Positions 11,904 to 24,800 of a DNA stretch of 64,000 nucleotides are shown piece by piece. The first letter of the stretch is position 1. Every line of letters begins with the position of its first letter. This DNA comes from Dillenia suffruticosa. Lineage: Eukaryota > Streptophyta > Magnoliopsida > Dilleniales > Dilleniaceae. A program made the translations under genes and the position numbers. The stretch lies in the NCBI GenBank assembly GCA_033439265.1, contig JAVTVX010000030.1, forward strand, positions 3,598,501 through 3,662,500. The letters run 5' to 3'. The notes beneath the pieces are model-generated. The model saw only the letters and a program-made list of their open reading frames with translations. It had not been told where the DNA came from and ran no database searches.

Positions 11904-13350
11904 CGACAAGGGTTTTTATTCGCACAGTAGTTCACAAGCAGTACACGTCTCCTAATTTAGAGGTCGATGGTGCTCGAATCAGCCATTGGGATGATGTTAT
12001 CGCAGAGTAAGGCATAACAAGCATAAAGCATGATCACTGCAAATGCGAGCAAAACACCTGAAATGAAGTAAATGTAAGTGTATCGCTCAAACCATATCTT
12101 GGCCAAGTTGACCTCGTCCTGGCCTGCTCCACATAAAATGTGCCTAGTGAATTGGTACTCCAGGCAGTTCAAATCCTGTTTGGCGCGCATACTGACAAAT
12201 TGATTGATGACATGACACAGAGATATTCCAAAAATTAGAGAAATAAGAAGTGAGAGCATAAAGGGCATCCACCAGTGAATGAGTTTCCCCAAAGTGGAAT
12301 AAGAGATGGCATTGAGAAGGATGAGTTGAAATGCTAAGTAAGCAATGGTGACATAGGTTCCCTTCTTCTGAATGGCATTGACACGCTTTTCCAATAGATT
12401 GTTTATAACAGTGAACGCCTGATATAAAGTTCCAAGGTACTCTGCCATGGTAGCTTGTTCCTCTTTCTCGTGTGTAGGGCTGTGCCAAAACATAATGAAT
12501 CAAAGGAGGTAATAATTGAATTATATACAATTAAATAAAAGACAAATAGAGGAAGCTAAGATAAGACTAAATTCATTGTCACCACGGTAACAGCTATATT
12601 TAAGATAAGACTAAATTCATGGTCAGCTGAATTTAATTGCTCGATTCAGATTTGAAAGCCCAGAATACCTTCACTAAAAGAACAATAAGCGCCAAGCTAA
12701 AGTGCTGCAAGTATTCTCCATGCAAAGCACATCATTTTACAAACTTCAAAATACCTTGTGGCTTATCAATACCTGTGTTCTGTACGCTTGGTGAATAGCC
12801 TATCCCTATCTATTCCACATAAGGTACTAACTAACAAGATTATAATGCATCATCCATCTTACAGCCTTTTTTATTTACTCAATTGGTATCTGCCAATTCG
12901 TTTTTGTTTGGTTTTTAAGAATTCTATGCTTCAAATAAGTAAGCACCCCCAACCAAAGTAAACCCTAAATTTGAAGTAGGTGAAGCTGATCATCCGACCT
13001 TTATAATAAGTTTCTGCTCCTATCCTCAAACCCTGACCCAACAATATGTCCGCATCCAACAAGCATATCACAGTCGCTCCAAAAGTATTATGTGAAATTT
13101 CTTGGCCCCGTTGAGGTAAAGATCTCCATAGAATGCAGTGAGTTACTCAAAAGTTTCTTCCAAGACTCCTCCCCCACCCCACCCCCAAAATAAAAATGTT
13201 CTCTTTATTAGTAGAAGGTTTGAAAAGTCATTTAAGAGATGTTTATCCCTCAGGGTGTATATTATAATATCTCCACATAACCTTAGACTACAATTAGCTC
13301 CAAGTTGATGGATAATACTATATGCAACAGCTATAACTCACTCAAAATGC
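11904..13350. repeat. Segmental duplication S1, left copy
   Basis: Matches 48636-50080 in the same orientation: gene, its 5' flank and about 0.9 kb of intron. The match stops at GCAACAGCTATAAC. Confidence 0.8.
11957..12448 (-). CDS. Membrane-protein family copy B1 (163 aa)
   Basis: Complete intronless frame on the - strand. I chose the ATG at 12448 because it sits in ACCATGG and because the near-identical copy at 48693-49184 has a stop just upstream in the same frame; here the frame stays open to an upstream ATG at 12493 (15 extra residues). Features in order: short N-terminal helix with LEKRV (19-23), segment 1 with FQ at 40-41, WWMPF at 59-63 opening segment 2 (to about 85), linker with MRAKQDLN, a loop around GAGQDEV, segment 3 (about 123-148) ending in LYACYALLC, and a short tail DSSTIDL. 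It is distant from the A copies, but the motifs and their spacing match. The function is unknown. A likely 5' untranslated exon lies near 14361-14418. Its protein differs from the 48.7 kb copy at about 25 of 163 residues. Confidence 0.8.
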   Translation of the reverse strand: MAEYLGTLYQAFTVINNLLEKRVNAIQKKGTYVTIAYLAFQLILLNAISYSTLGKLIHWWMPFMLSLLISLIFGISLCHVINQFVSMRAKQDLNCLEYQFTRHILCGAGQDEVNLAKIWFERYTYIYFISGVLLAFAVIMLYACYALLCDNIIPMADSSTIDL

Positions 13351-14360
13351 AAGTCAAAATCTCAATACATAAACTTAATTCAGCTCAGATTTGATAGGAT
13401 CTTACATGCGCTGACTTCAAGCTGTTAACTGAAATCCCGACATCAACCAGAGCAGACGTAACATTCTTGGAGCAGAACCAAATGTATGGCTTCATTAATC
13501 CAAAAACTACTGGTTTATGATGTATTACTTCTCTGTTTAAATTCAGTCCTATTCTCCTATGCTGCAAGCATCCCCAGATGGAAGATACTTTATGAACCAA
13601 CCATCCATGATACAATCATAACAAGTATATGTGTTGACAGGGCACTGCTGACGGTTCTTTTCTCTAACCAATACTAGAATGATCAAAGGAAATGAAAACT
13701 ATCAGAAACTAGATATGGCTTCCCTTATCATTGTTTTCCTCGTCACATTTTCTAAGCTAATAGCCTTTCTACACTTTCCTCTGAACAATAAGGCTGCAAC
13801 TTCAAAATTAGGCATGAGATACCTTTATTTGGCACAAACAAAGGATTATGATCTTTGGCCTAAGCCCAACCTAAACCCATTTGTCATTCCAAAAAGAACC
13901 ACATACTCGCATGAGCAATTCAAATGATGACATCTAATGTCTAAGAGAACAACAAATATAGAGCATACTGCATACATATTAGAAAAGAGATAAGAAAATT
14001 CAATAAAACCATACAAATAACATAATTTTACACTCGCATCAAACATCATCCATTCCACACACCAAGAACCAGTAATGCGTATCAAGAGCAAGTAGTCAAA
14101 ACAAGGAATCAAAACATTAAAAGCAATATCCAGCCCTCTTGCAAAATGGAATCAGGAACTCGTTCCCATATATCAAAAAGACTAGAAAAATCTGCAACCA
14201 AGTAGTCCCTGTAAATAAATTTATGAAGCAGAGTAATATTCAACATGCTACATATTCATTCGCCCATTCCGCCATGCACTTTGTAGAGACACCAAGAAAT
14301 TGATTAGAGAGAATACATGTGCATATGAGAGAGAGAGAGAAGATCCAGAGCAGACATTAC
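12500..14360. other. Probable 5' intron of the 12 kb gene
   Basis: The left 0.85 kb is shared with the 49.2-50.08 kb segment. The right part is unique and has no coding pattern on either strand. Confidence 0.45.
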
Positions 14361-14453
14361 CAGATTTATTGAGAATTCGGATGCTGACCGTGCAAAGGAT
14401 TTCTCCGGTGGGATTTCTGTATAGATTTGGCGAGCGCAAGCCTTTTATAATAA
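14361..14453 (-). promoter_or_regulatory. Likely promoter and 5' untranslated exon for the 11957-12448 gene
   Basis: Read on the - strand, there is a good TATA box (TTATTATAAAAGG, 14441-14453) followed by about 80 bases that end at a plausible splice donor, AATCTG then GTAATGTC (donor after 14361). A CT tract follows in the putative intron. The next coding start downstream on this strand is the gene ending at 11957, which gives an intron of about 1.9 kb. The assignment is inference from position and splice signals only. Confidence 0.4.
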
Positions 14454-14539
14454 GGTCCAAACTTGAAGGATGTCGACACACTTGGTAGGCAATTACTTCC
14501 CTCTGATTATATAATAATTTTTTAGCTTTCGTGTTTTGG

Positions 14540-14920
14540 AAAATTCAGCGTCTCCGAGTGCAAGCCTGTCATAAGACTCCAAAACCTGGAAGCCGTCGAA
14601 ATACTTGATGGTGATTGCCTTCTTCTCTCTTATATGATGTTCGGTTTGGTAGGTGAGGGGTTCTTTTCTTTCCTTCCTCTTTGTTTTTTGGGGGGGTGGT
14701 GGGAGGGGTTAAGAAGTTTGACTAGGAACAGCCTTGTAAATTTGTCTCCACCTATTGTTAAAGTTTTACAGCTTATTTTACTCTCATAATATTTTTACAT
14801 TTCTTATTTTAAGAAAAACATTTTGCGTTATAAGTTATAAATCTAATAAAATTTTATAACTTCGATCCTTAAAAAGGTCCGACGATTGGTCTAAATATTA
14901 TAAATATTTGATAACAATAA
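14540..14920. repeat. Local duplication, left copy
   Basis: Matches 15880-16175 (blocks CCGTCGAAATACTTG, GACTAGGAAC, TTTACTCTCATAATAT). The copia scrap and AAT repeat lie between the two copies. Confidence 0.7.
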
Positions 14921-15199
14921 ATAACAAAATATAACTAATTTAAAAGAAAAGAAAGAGAGAATTGAAAACAGAAAATATAGAAATTTTTATCACATTTGCT
15001 TGTCTCATCATATTACATAGAGCCTTGTTTATAGGGAAAATGCAAATGACACTTCTATTTTGGTCATTTAATTATTTAAACTACTATCTTCACTATGTGT
15101 GTCTATTATTTCTATTATTTCTACTATCCACCATTATTATACAAAACACCCCTTGGATGACCATAACATAAAGAACATGTCTCATCAAAACAAGACTAG

Positions 15200-15200
<1 letters not shown>

Positions 15201-15270
<70 letters not shown>
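15201..15270. repeat. AAT microsatellite
   Basis: About 23 units of TAA in perfect phase. Confidence 0.95.
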
Positions 15271-15289
15271 CAAAAGAAAAAGAGCACAC

Positions 15290-15620
15290 TGCTCTTTGCG
15301 TTTACTTCCTTTGTTGTAATAATTTCTTCAAATCTTTAAACCCATGCATTGTGATTCTATTCACCAATTTCTCAAAAGTTGCAGTAATATCTTAGTAAAT
15401 AAATGTGTCAAATTATTACTTGATCAAATTTCTTGTACATCAATATCATATTGCCTTTAAAGATCATAAATAAAGAAAAAATTTTGATAATATGAGTTTG
15501 ATTCTATATTCTTTGATATATCCTCCTTTGAATTGAACTATGCAAGCTCTATTATCTTTATACAATGTGGGTTGGTATTCATTTTTCCAGATGCTAAATC
15601 ACAATTTTCTCATATATGAT
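15290..15620 (-). mobile_element. Ty1/copia fossil scrap, RNase H end, antisense
   Basis: Read on the - strand: NEYQPTLYKDNRACIVQFK, then GGYIK, and FEKLVNRITMHGFKDLKKLL near the end. This is the C-terminus of a copia polyprotein, of a family different from the 18-28 kb copies. It is a broken short remnant, lying between two copies of a local duplication and next to an AAT microsatellite. Confidence 0.6.
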
Positions 15621-15879
15621 GAATCAATGATCTTAACCATACACATTTTTGACTTGTCTCATGAATGACCAATATTCTTCAACATGATTTGGAAAAGTGG
15701 ATGTTATAGGTTATTTTATAGAAGACCAAGATAGAGCTTTGATGATGTTATAGCTTATTCATTTTTGACTTAACCATACACATTAATGTTCGGGTTTTGG
15801 TGATGGTGATTGCTTTCTTCTATTTTATTTGATGTTCTGCTATATCATAGGCTATTTTATATATATAATGATCGGGTTG

Positions 15880-16175
15880 TGGCCATAAGGCTCCAAAACT
15901 CGGCAGCTGTCGAAATACTTGAAAGTGATTGCTGGGTGCTTTCTTTCCTTCTTTTGGGAAGAGAGGGGGGGGTCTTAGATAAGAAGTTTTGACTAGGAAC
16001 GACCTTGTAAATTTTTCTCCACCCATTTTTAAAGTTTTACCACTTATTTTACTCTCATAATATATTTTACATTTCTTATTTTAAGAATAACATTCTACGT
16101 TATGAATTATAAATCTAAAACTTTATAGCTTCGGCCCTTAAAAATGTTCAACGATCGGTCTAAATATCTTATATT
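15880..16175. repeat. Local duplication, right copy
   Basis: Counterpart of 14540-14920, with G-rich tract differences. Confidence 0.7.
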
Positions 16176-16604
16176 TACAAAACGTTTTTTTTATATTTGA
16201 GAAGATTTTAAACAGTTTTGAAATCAATTTCTTAAAAATCGAAATCTATTTTCAAAATTTGATTTTATTATTTTTTTGAATCCGAATAAAAATCATAATA
16301 TTTAAATAATTTTGATCCATTCTATTAATATTTAAAGAAATAAACCTCATAACTTTTCCAAATTTTTACACTTTTTTCTTTTTAAAAGTGTTTGGTAAAT
16401 AATCTTTTCCTTTCGAAATTTAAGGTGAGTTGAATGGCGTCCTAACGGTGACACAGGCAAAGAGAGGCAAGAGGATAAAAAATTATGAATAATACAAAAG
16501 GAGGCATGATTTATAATTCAATTGTTTATGGGATAAAGATAAAAAGAAAAAATATGACACTTTTTTATTTAAAAATGAAAATCACATGCCCAATCGTCCT
16601 GGCT

Positions 16605-17165
16605 TAAGAAAGAAAATGGGGATAACATATCTATAATTTATATTATTTATAAATGATGATATAAATTTTAGCAAGCACTTATGACTTGACGTCAAGTGTC
16701 AATTGATAATATGTAACATCCAATCACAATGGTATTGGTTTTTTTTAATCGATCGATATTTAAAATTTATTTGATTAATTCGATCTGAATAATATAAAAT
16801 TTATTAAAAAATTAATTTTTTTAAATCTTATTTTTTAATTTTTATAATTTGAATTTAAAATTTATAATTAAAGAACTATAGCATTTTATCATTATATTTT
16901 AAATAAAAGAATGAGAATAAAATATCTATTATTTATAAATAATGACATCATTTTTTATTATTTATAATTTTTAGCAATGGTCCAAGCAAGAGAATCAGGA
17001 TAAATCAATTGACGATATGTCACGTCAAATCACTGCCCAACGGTCCAAGTCTAAGCAAGAGAGTAAGAATAAAATATCTATTATTTATAAATAATAAAAT
17101 CATTCATATTATTTATAATTTTTAGTGACTACTTATGAATTGACGTCAGGTTTCATCTTTGAAAA
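16605..17165. repeat. Three diverged copies of a 110-150 base unit with TGACGTCA
   Basis: Blocks ATAAAATATCTATTATTTAT and TAATTTTTAG recur near 16620, 16920 and 17065. The first and last units keep a TTGACGTCA core (16686 and 17142), in the first as the palindrome ACTTGACGTCAAGT. Confidence 0.6.
16735..16880 (+). repeat. Short dispersed repeat, copy 3 (decayed)
   Basis: Keeps GATATTTAAAATTTATTTGA and TTAATTCGATCTGAA; the second half is worn. Confidence 0.35.
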
Positions 17166-17559
17166 ATTCCATAGTTTATGGGGATAAATAAAAAAAAAAA
17201 ATGACATTTTCTCATTTGAAAAAGACAATATGTGCCGGCAAATCACATACCCAATGGACCTGGTCTAAGCGAGAGAATGAGCTCATGCTTGATTACCGCA
17301 GAGAGAGAGTATACCACTCACATCACTTGCTAAAATCTGTTTTCCAGAAAAGGTGGGGGTGGGCTAACCCAAGAAATTGTTAAAACAACGGCGGAAAACG
17401 AAATTACAAGAAGATAAAAGGTGCAAGATTTAAGTGATTTTGATTTAAGTTTTAATTTAGTACACATGTAATATGTATGGAACATTAGCTTGTTAAAATT
17501 AAGTTTTTTATCAGCTAGGGTGTTAAGTTAGGGTGACATATTGGTCTTATGGATTTGGC

Positions 17560-17995
17560 CTTATGGTGCTAGGTTTTAAGGGTCAAGTAGCTTTAGAGAG
17601 TTTATGCATTGCCTTAAGATCACCGGTTCGGCTTTTTGGAGAGGGTTGTTACGAGTTCAGGAGACTCTTGCTGGGGACATAAGATGGTAGTTAGGAAGTG
17701 GTTCAGATATCAAATTCTGGACGGATAGATGGGTAGAGGTAGAACCTCTGAACCAATGGTTACAAATGGATCAACCGGGAAAGTCACTGCATATAAGGGT
17801 TAGTCAATTTATTACTTTTGATCAGCAATGGGACTTTCCTCAGCTAGAGGAGTTACTCCCAAGGGTGATTGTGGAGGAGGTTAGAGTTATCATGATTCTC
17901 CGAAACCCAAAATCTCGTGTTATAGTTTGCTGGTCAGGTAATTCATCTAGTACATTCTCTGTTTGGTCTGCTTACCACTTGGCAGTGAATAATTC
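17560..17995 (+). mobile_element. LINE fragment, C-terminal part of the RT polyprotein
   Basis: On the + strand, reading through WFRYQILDGWVEV-like text (KFWTDRW type motif near 17710), then WLQMDQPGKSL, FDQQWDFPQLEELLPRVIVE and FSVWSAYHLAVNN. This order (trp-rich W..G, LLP..I, FSVxSAYHLA) is the segment after reverse transcriptase in plant L1-type LINEs. It is a fragment only, with no 5' part and no poly(A). It ends abruptly at 17995, where copia-type sequence begins. Confidence 0.65.
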
Positions 17996-20560
17996 TATAG
18001 AGATAAGAGTTTATAATCCACGAAAAAAAAAATCGGATCTAAAAACTGTGAGTAGATACTTAGTCGGTTATATCAAAATGTCCAAAGGATACCGATTTTA
18101 TTGTCTATCATACTATACTAAATTTATGGAATCTAGAAATATTAGATTTCTAGAAAATTATTTGGTTAGTGTAAGGAATAACTTTTGAGAGTTAACTTTT
18201 GAAAAAAATCCATCAAGTATTCTATCAATTTCAAGTATCAATTTAGTTATCGTCCAAAATGACATTCAAGTGTCTATAGACACAAATCAGGGTACGGATG
18301 ACAAACCAAGAAATTCTATAAACAGTTGACCAAGATCAAATTGGTCAACATGCTCTTACGGAGAATGTTGAACCTATATTAAGAAAATCTATTTGAAAAA
18401 AAAATATCAGCTATACTTTGATAATTATACGATATACTTTCAAAAGTCTGATTATAACGTTGGAGTCGTAGAGGATCCAAAAACGTTTTCACAAGTCATG
18501 AATTTTAAGAACTCGAATTTATAGCTAAATACCATGAAAGATGAGATGGACTCCATTCATGGAGTCTGAAATCTTATAGAGTTGCTAGATGGGGTAAAAT
18601 CTATCAGATGTAAATGGATTTTCAAAATTAAGATAGACTCATCGGATAATATCGAGAAATATAAGTCAAACTCGTTGATAAAAGGTTCATCCAAAAGGAA
18701 AAAATTGACTATTCGAAAACATTTTCTTTGGTATCTAAGAAAGATTCTCTTTGTATTATTTTGACACTTATTGTATATTTTAACCTAAAATTATAACAAA
18801 TGGATATGAAAATGGGATTTCCTTAAAGGGAACTAGAGGAAGAGCTTTACATTCATCAAGCTGAAGGATTCTTCTCTAGTGGTAATGGGCATTTGATGTG
18901 TAAGTTTAAAAAATCTATATATAGATTGAAACAAATCTCCCGCCAATAATATTTGAAATTATACAATATGGTTACTTCATTTGATTTTGAAAAGAATATT
19001 GTAAATCCATGCATATCTCTCAACGTTAGTGGGGGTAGATTTTATTTTCTTATCCTATATGTGAATGACATATTACTTGCCACCAATGATAAGGGGTGTT
19101 ATATGAGGTGAAACAGTTTCTCTCTAAAAACTTTCAGATAAAGGATTTAGATGATATATCTTATATTATCGACATAAAAATATATCGAGATAGATTTTAT
19201 AAAATTTTAGAACTATTTCAAGAAATCTATATCAACAAGTATTTAATAGATACAAAATAGAAAACTGTTTACCAAATATAATTTCGATTGTCAAATGGGA
19301 TAGGTTCAATTTAGATCAATGCTCTAAGATAGGTTTGGAAATGGAATAGATGGTTAACATCCCATATGTTTCCGTTATTGGAAGTTTCATGTATGTATAG
19401 ATTAGTACAAGACTTAATATAACGCATGTTGTAGGGATGTTAGGTAGATATCAAAATAATCCGAATTTAGAATATTGGAAGGCTGCAAATAATGCGTTAA
19501 GGTATCTATAAGGCACCAAGAAATACATGTTTACACGTAGAAGAACTGACAGTCTAGAAGTAGTCGGGTACTCAGATTCGGATTTTCCTGACTGTATTAA
19601 TTCTCGAAAATTAACGTCAGGTTACATCTTCATGATAGCTAGTGAAGCTATATCGTGGGGAAGTGCTAAACAAACATTGACTACAACCTCCACTATAAAA
19701 GCTGAGTTCGTGATGTGTTTTGATATTACGTCACACACTGTGTGGTTTGAGAATTTCATATCCGGGTTTAGAGTTTTAGATTCTGTACCTAAACCATTAT
19801 ATATATTTTGTACTAATTCAGTTACTATATTTTTTGTTAAAAATAATAAAAGTGATAGTCGAAATAAGTATATCGATATAAAATACCTAACCATCAATGA
19901 AAGAGTATTGGAAAATAAAGTTGTAATCCAAAACATTAATAATGATTGTATGTTGACCAATTTCTTAACCAAAGGCATGCTACCAAATACATTCAAAGAT
20001 CATGTTGTAAATATAAACTTATTGTTTTATTTAAATGAAATTCAAAATTAAATTTTTTTAATAAACTTATGCATATATTGTTATCTTTAAATAAATTTAT
20101 CAAATTTGGATCTCGAAAAAGGTCAAATGAGAGAATATTATGATTTTGTTTAATTCAAATCTCATGAGTTATTGAATTCAAAATGAAATTAATGAGAAAA
20201 ATATAACTGAAAAAAGATTAATTGCGATAAAAATAGAAGGAATTTAAATTATGATACATTTGATCGAATTTTGGTATTCTATTCAAATTTCTACATAATT
20301 AATCTTATTTTTCCGTTTTTAATATTTAATTGAATTTTCATAATATTCAATAATAATTTAAGATAACAATTACAGGGTTTTAATGACTTTTTTATGACTG
20401 AGAACTTATATAAACTTCCTTATAGTGTATTGGGTCTCTAAGTTCAAATTTTTAAATTTCACACCATCTATTGAATAAAATTAAGGGTTTAAAAGATTTG
20501 TGTATGTCCTAAGGACCATTTTAATGCTATCATAATTGTTGGAGCATTCAACCTTTTTCG
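17996..20560 (+). mobile_element. Ty1/copia fossil, 3' half with 3' LTR
   Basis: Begins in the end of the integrase region (RVYNPRKKK, YKGYRFYCLSYYTKF-like) and continues through reverse transcriptase to RNase H (YSDSDFPDCINSRKLTSGYI, AISWGSAKQT near 19560-19690). A likely LTR starts about 20136 after a purine-rich stretch. It is the same family as the copy at 21279-28075. The 5' half is absent, and the coding part is broken many times. It is old. Confidence 0.75.
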
Positions 20561-21278
20561 AATTATTTTTATTTGTGTTCGATTATTATTATATTAGGTG
20601 TGTAATATAATATTACATGATACACATGTAATATTCGTACTGGCTTGTTTCCTGGCATGTTGGTACAGAGAGATGATCACAGACCAGGCACTACTTGAAA
20701 TGGTCCAAATTTGTTGAAGTTTTGGTGCTGGGTTGGTTGTGTTATAGCCGAAAATTTATGGCGGTGCTAGGTTCAGCATCTAGGTTGCACTAGGTTCCAA
20801 GCTTTCCGAAATGGATTGAAGTGGGTTCAGGTTGAGCTTAGGCCATACATCGTAACCATTTGTTTAGGCCAACTGCCAAGCAAATTTTCTCTCTCTCATT
20901 CGTAGAATGGTTTAGTGAAAATAACGCTATTAGTACATTCTAAAGACACTGTAGAAATGCTATTTGGGTAAAATTATGATAAGGAAAAAAAATTGCTGGG
21001 GAAGACATATCATGCTTCCGATACTTTCCATTTTCTTTGATCATTCTAGTTTGGTCACAAGGAAGGGCTGTCAGCACTGCCCTGTCAATGCATATACTTT
21101 GTCACGATTGTGTCATATATGATCACTACTTGCCTGTTGTTTTAAAGGATCTACCATCTCGGAATACTTGCTTGCAATATTTACTATTATTATAATACAA
21201 TAATTTTAGTTGTACAATATTTATACAATATTTTTCCAATATTTACTATTATTGTAATACAATTTTTATTGTATTTTT
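20561..21278. other. Spacer between the two copia fossils
   Basis: About 700 bases, partly GC-richer (20640-20880), with short AT repeats at its right end. Not recognised. Confidence 0.5.
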
Positions 21279-21807
21279 AGTTAGAAATTTTTAAAACTCA
21301 AATCTCATGAATAGGTTAATGTATTCAAAATAAAATTAATAGGAAAAATATAATTGAAAAAAAATTAAATATGATAAAGAAATAAAGGGATTTGAATTGG
21401 TAGATATTTGACCGGATTTTAGTGTTTCATTCAAATTTTTATACAATTAATCTTATTTTTCTATTTTGAATATTTAATTGAATTCTCATAATATACAACA
21501 ATAATTTAGAATGACAATTATAGAGTTTTAAAAACTCTTTGATGGTTGAGAAACTAAATAAACCCCCTCCTAATGTATTGGGTCCCTAATTCTAAATTTT
21601 TAAACTCCACACCATCTATTAAATGAAATTGAGGGTTTAAAAAACTTGTACACATCATAATGATTATTTTAGTAATGTTGCGGTCGCCAGAAATGAAAGA
21701 GAGAAGTATGGCCGAAGATAACCCTAAATCTCCTTCTCACTTCTGTTTTAATTTTGGCTCAATTTTTATGTTAAAAGTATGTATTAGATTTGTCATGCAT
21801 TCCATCA
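21279..21807 (+). repeat. 5' LTR of the 21.3-28.1 kb copia fossil
   Basis: About 530 bases matching 27563-28075 along its length, including CCAATACATTAGG-like and GACACTTCTC-like blocks. It ends CCATCA directly before the primer site. A related block at about 20136-20545 is the LTR of the neighbouring copy. Confidence 0.75.
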
Positions 21808-24800
21808 TTTGATATTAGAGTTAATTTTGTCTTTGTCTGTATTTTTTCGATAAATTTAAAAAATAAAATTCTGATTTTTTTTATAATTGGCCTAAAATAA
21901 TTATTTTTCTGAAAAACAAAGATCCAAAATAGATCGGGTATGAGGTTTCACTCAATCAAGTGTTTTCTGAATTTAAGATGCAGCAATTTTGAAGTTTTCC
22001 CATACTTTTCCGGTATGCAATTCCGTCCGAATGAACAGGATCCTGGTCAGGACCCTCGTACATTTTTCGGGTGAAGACGGAACTGTTTTTTCTTAAAATA
22101 GTAATGGTCTAAGTATCAAAAGTCTTGTCCACGTGTGTCAACAGCGCACGTGAATTCAAAGAGAATAAAGTTTTGTCCACCTGTGTCCAAGAGTGAAGTT
22201 CTGCGTTGAAATATAAATGCTCATTTTTTTTTGTTGTCCTGGAATTTTCATAATTTCACGGTTTTCTCAAAATTCTTAACCTGTTATAATCCCATCCTTG
22301 TAACAATTTTAAAAGAGCCTAATAAAATTTTAAAATGTTACAATTTGGTTCTTGAGACTGTAAAATTAATTCTCTAGATTAAAAAAAAATCCGAAAAAAA
22401 TTCTAATTTTTTATTTCGGAGAATGATATTTGAAAATTTTGCATAAACTTAATTTTATAATAAATTTTTGTACATAAGAAAGTGTACAAAATTATTAAAA
22501 TATTTTTTGAGACAACAAATTTTCAAAAATTCTCCAAAATTTTATACCTTTTAAGCCCAAATTTTGAAAAAAAATCCTGTAGAAAATTAATTTGGGCATA
22601 ATTTTATACATAAAAGGAGGTACAAAATTAATAAAATGTATTAAGTAATTTGATTGCATTTTTATTAAAATTTTATGCATTTTGAAATGAGAAAATTAAT
22701 TAACAAATTATCGTTATGATCAATATAATTTCTAAAATTAATTAGGGTTTAGACACAGTAGCCACAATTAAATAAGAAATTATATATAAAAATATGATCA
22801 CATTAGGAAAAAAATAAATTTGTCATGAAAATTATTTTTTTGTAATGAATTTTATCCTACAAGAATTTTGTTACATAAAAAATAATAAAATAGCAGATAA
22901 GATATCAAAATAGTTATTTTCAATACTAATCTACTTAATTAAAATCCTTTTTCTACATAATATTATAAATACGGTTAATTTAGTATATGTCTAGATTGGT
23001 TCTGCCAAAAAACGGGAATAAGTCAAAGGTTGGCTGGTTTTTAAGTGATCTCATATGATCCACCACCTATTTGGGAACTTACCTGGTATACTAAAAAAAA
23101 ATCATCGGTTAAGTAAAAAATGATAAAGTGATAAAGAAAACACTAACTATTGGTAATTTCTCAATTAATCCACATGTATTGGATAATGATCAATTTTTAA
23201 TAAATTTTATCATAAAATCAAATAAATCTAATAGAATTAGAAATTTAGCATACAGACAATTTTTATGTTATCGATTTATTTTCATATGTTTACATTGGTA
23301 GACATATATTAATGTCTCACATATAATTAATAAACATATTTATTTATTTTACAGTATTCCAAATTATAAATTTAAAATTCGATTTTCCAAATTTAAATGG
23401 AGAGAATTATAAGGAATTGAGGGAAATGGTATATCTCCATTTGGGCTGCTTAGACATTGACCTTATTTTACGGAAGGACAAGCCACTTTCGATGATCGAT
23501 ACCACTCTATAAATGAAAAAACTCTTTATGAAAAATAAGAGCGATCTAATCGCTTGAGTACCATGTTCATAAAGAGTAAAAATTCAGTTGGTATCCGTGA
23601 CTTAGTCAACTAACATACCAATATCCGTGCTCTTCTTAAGATTATAAATCAGTAATTTATGGTATCAGAGAAATCTTTAGTCAGTACTATTATTATGCAA
23701 TTCTCTTTCATGAGGCTCACTACTATTTATGGTGTGCACGATACGACATTGCAGTTCAATTAAAGAACCTATAGGTTGAGATATCCGAGTTTTTTTATCA
23801 TACACTTTATTCTGAACTCTCTCTCTCAACCCTACGGATCTTTTAACATCTTCTACAATGCACGTAAGGAGAAATAGTTTATCAATGAATTGATGGCCAT
23901 ATAAATGCTGAAGGAAAAAAGGTTGCTAATGGAGATGAAACAAAGTTCTGATAGTGCACATATAGTAGTACAAGGAAAGAAGAAAGATAAGTTCAAACCA
24001 AACCAAAAGGGCACAAAATTAAAAGTGAATATAAAGAAAGAGTCAAAGTGTTTTTCTACAAAAAGAAGGGACACATGAAGTACAAGCGGTGGCTTGAAAA
24101 TAAAGGTACGAGAATCTCATTAGTTTGTTATAAATCTTGCATGACTGAGATTTCTCATGACAAATGATAATTTGACTCTAGTTGTACCATCCATATTACG
24201 AATATATTGCAGGGCTTATAAAACCTAAAGAAGTCAGTGGATTGTGAGCAACTCATCTATTCGGACAATAGGATGGGTTCACAAGTAAAGGCCATTGGAG
24301 ATAGCGAGCTCATATTGGCAAGGGGCATAACTTGAAATTGGAGAAAGTATTTTATGTATCTAAGTTTTCAAGAAAGTTAATTTTCGTTTCAAAACTTATA
24401 CAATTCAATTACGCTTTCAAATTTATTAATAAAATGATATTATTTTATAGTTCAAATGTCGTTGGTTATAATTAATTATTAAATGGATTATATACTATTA
24501 CTTTATAAGATAATATTTGTATGAATGTAACACATACAGAGGTTAAAAGAAATGTCATTAAGGAAAATTCTTCCATATTGTGGTACCGGAGATTTGGACA
24601 CATCTCCATAAAGAGAATAAAAAAGTTAGTAAAGAATGAAGTACTTGATACTTTAAAATTTACTAATTTTGAGACTTGTGTAGACTATATTAAGAGAAAG
24701 CAAACTAACAAAGCTAAAAAATGTGCTAGGAAAATCTCAGAATTGTTAGAGATTATACATATGGATATCTATACTCCAGGTGCAGACTCGTATGGTCGTA

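Noticed and set aside
12144-12530. 128-residue open frame on the - strand overlapping copy B1
   Set aside because: It is another frame of the same strand over the real gene; the 163-residue frame has the family motifs and a matching paralogue.
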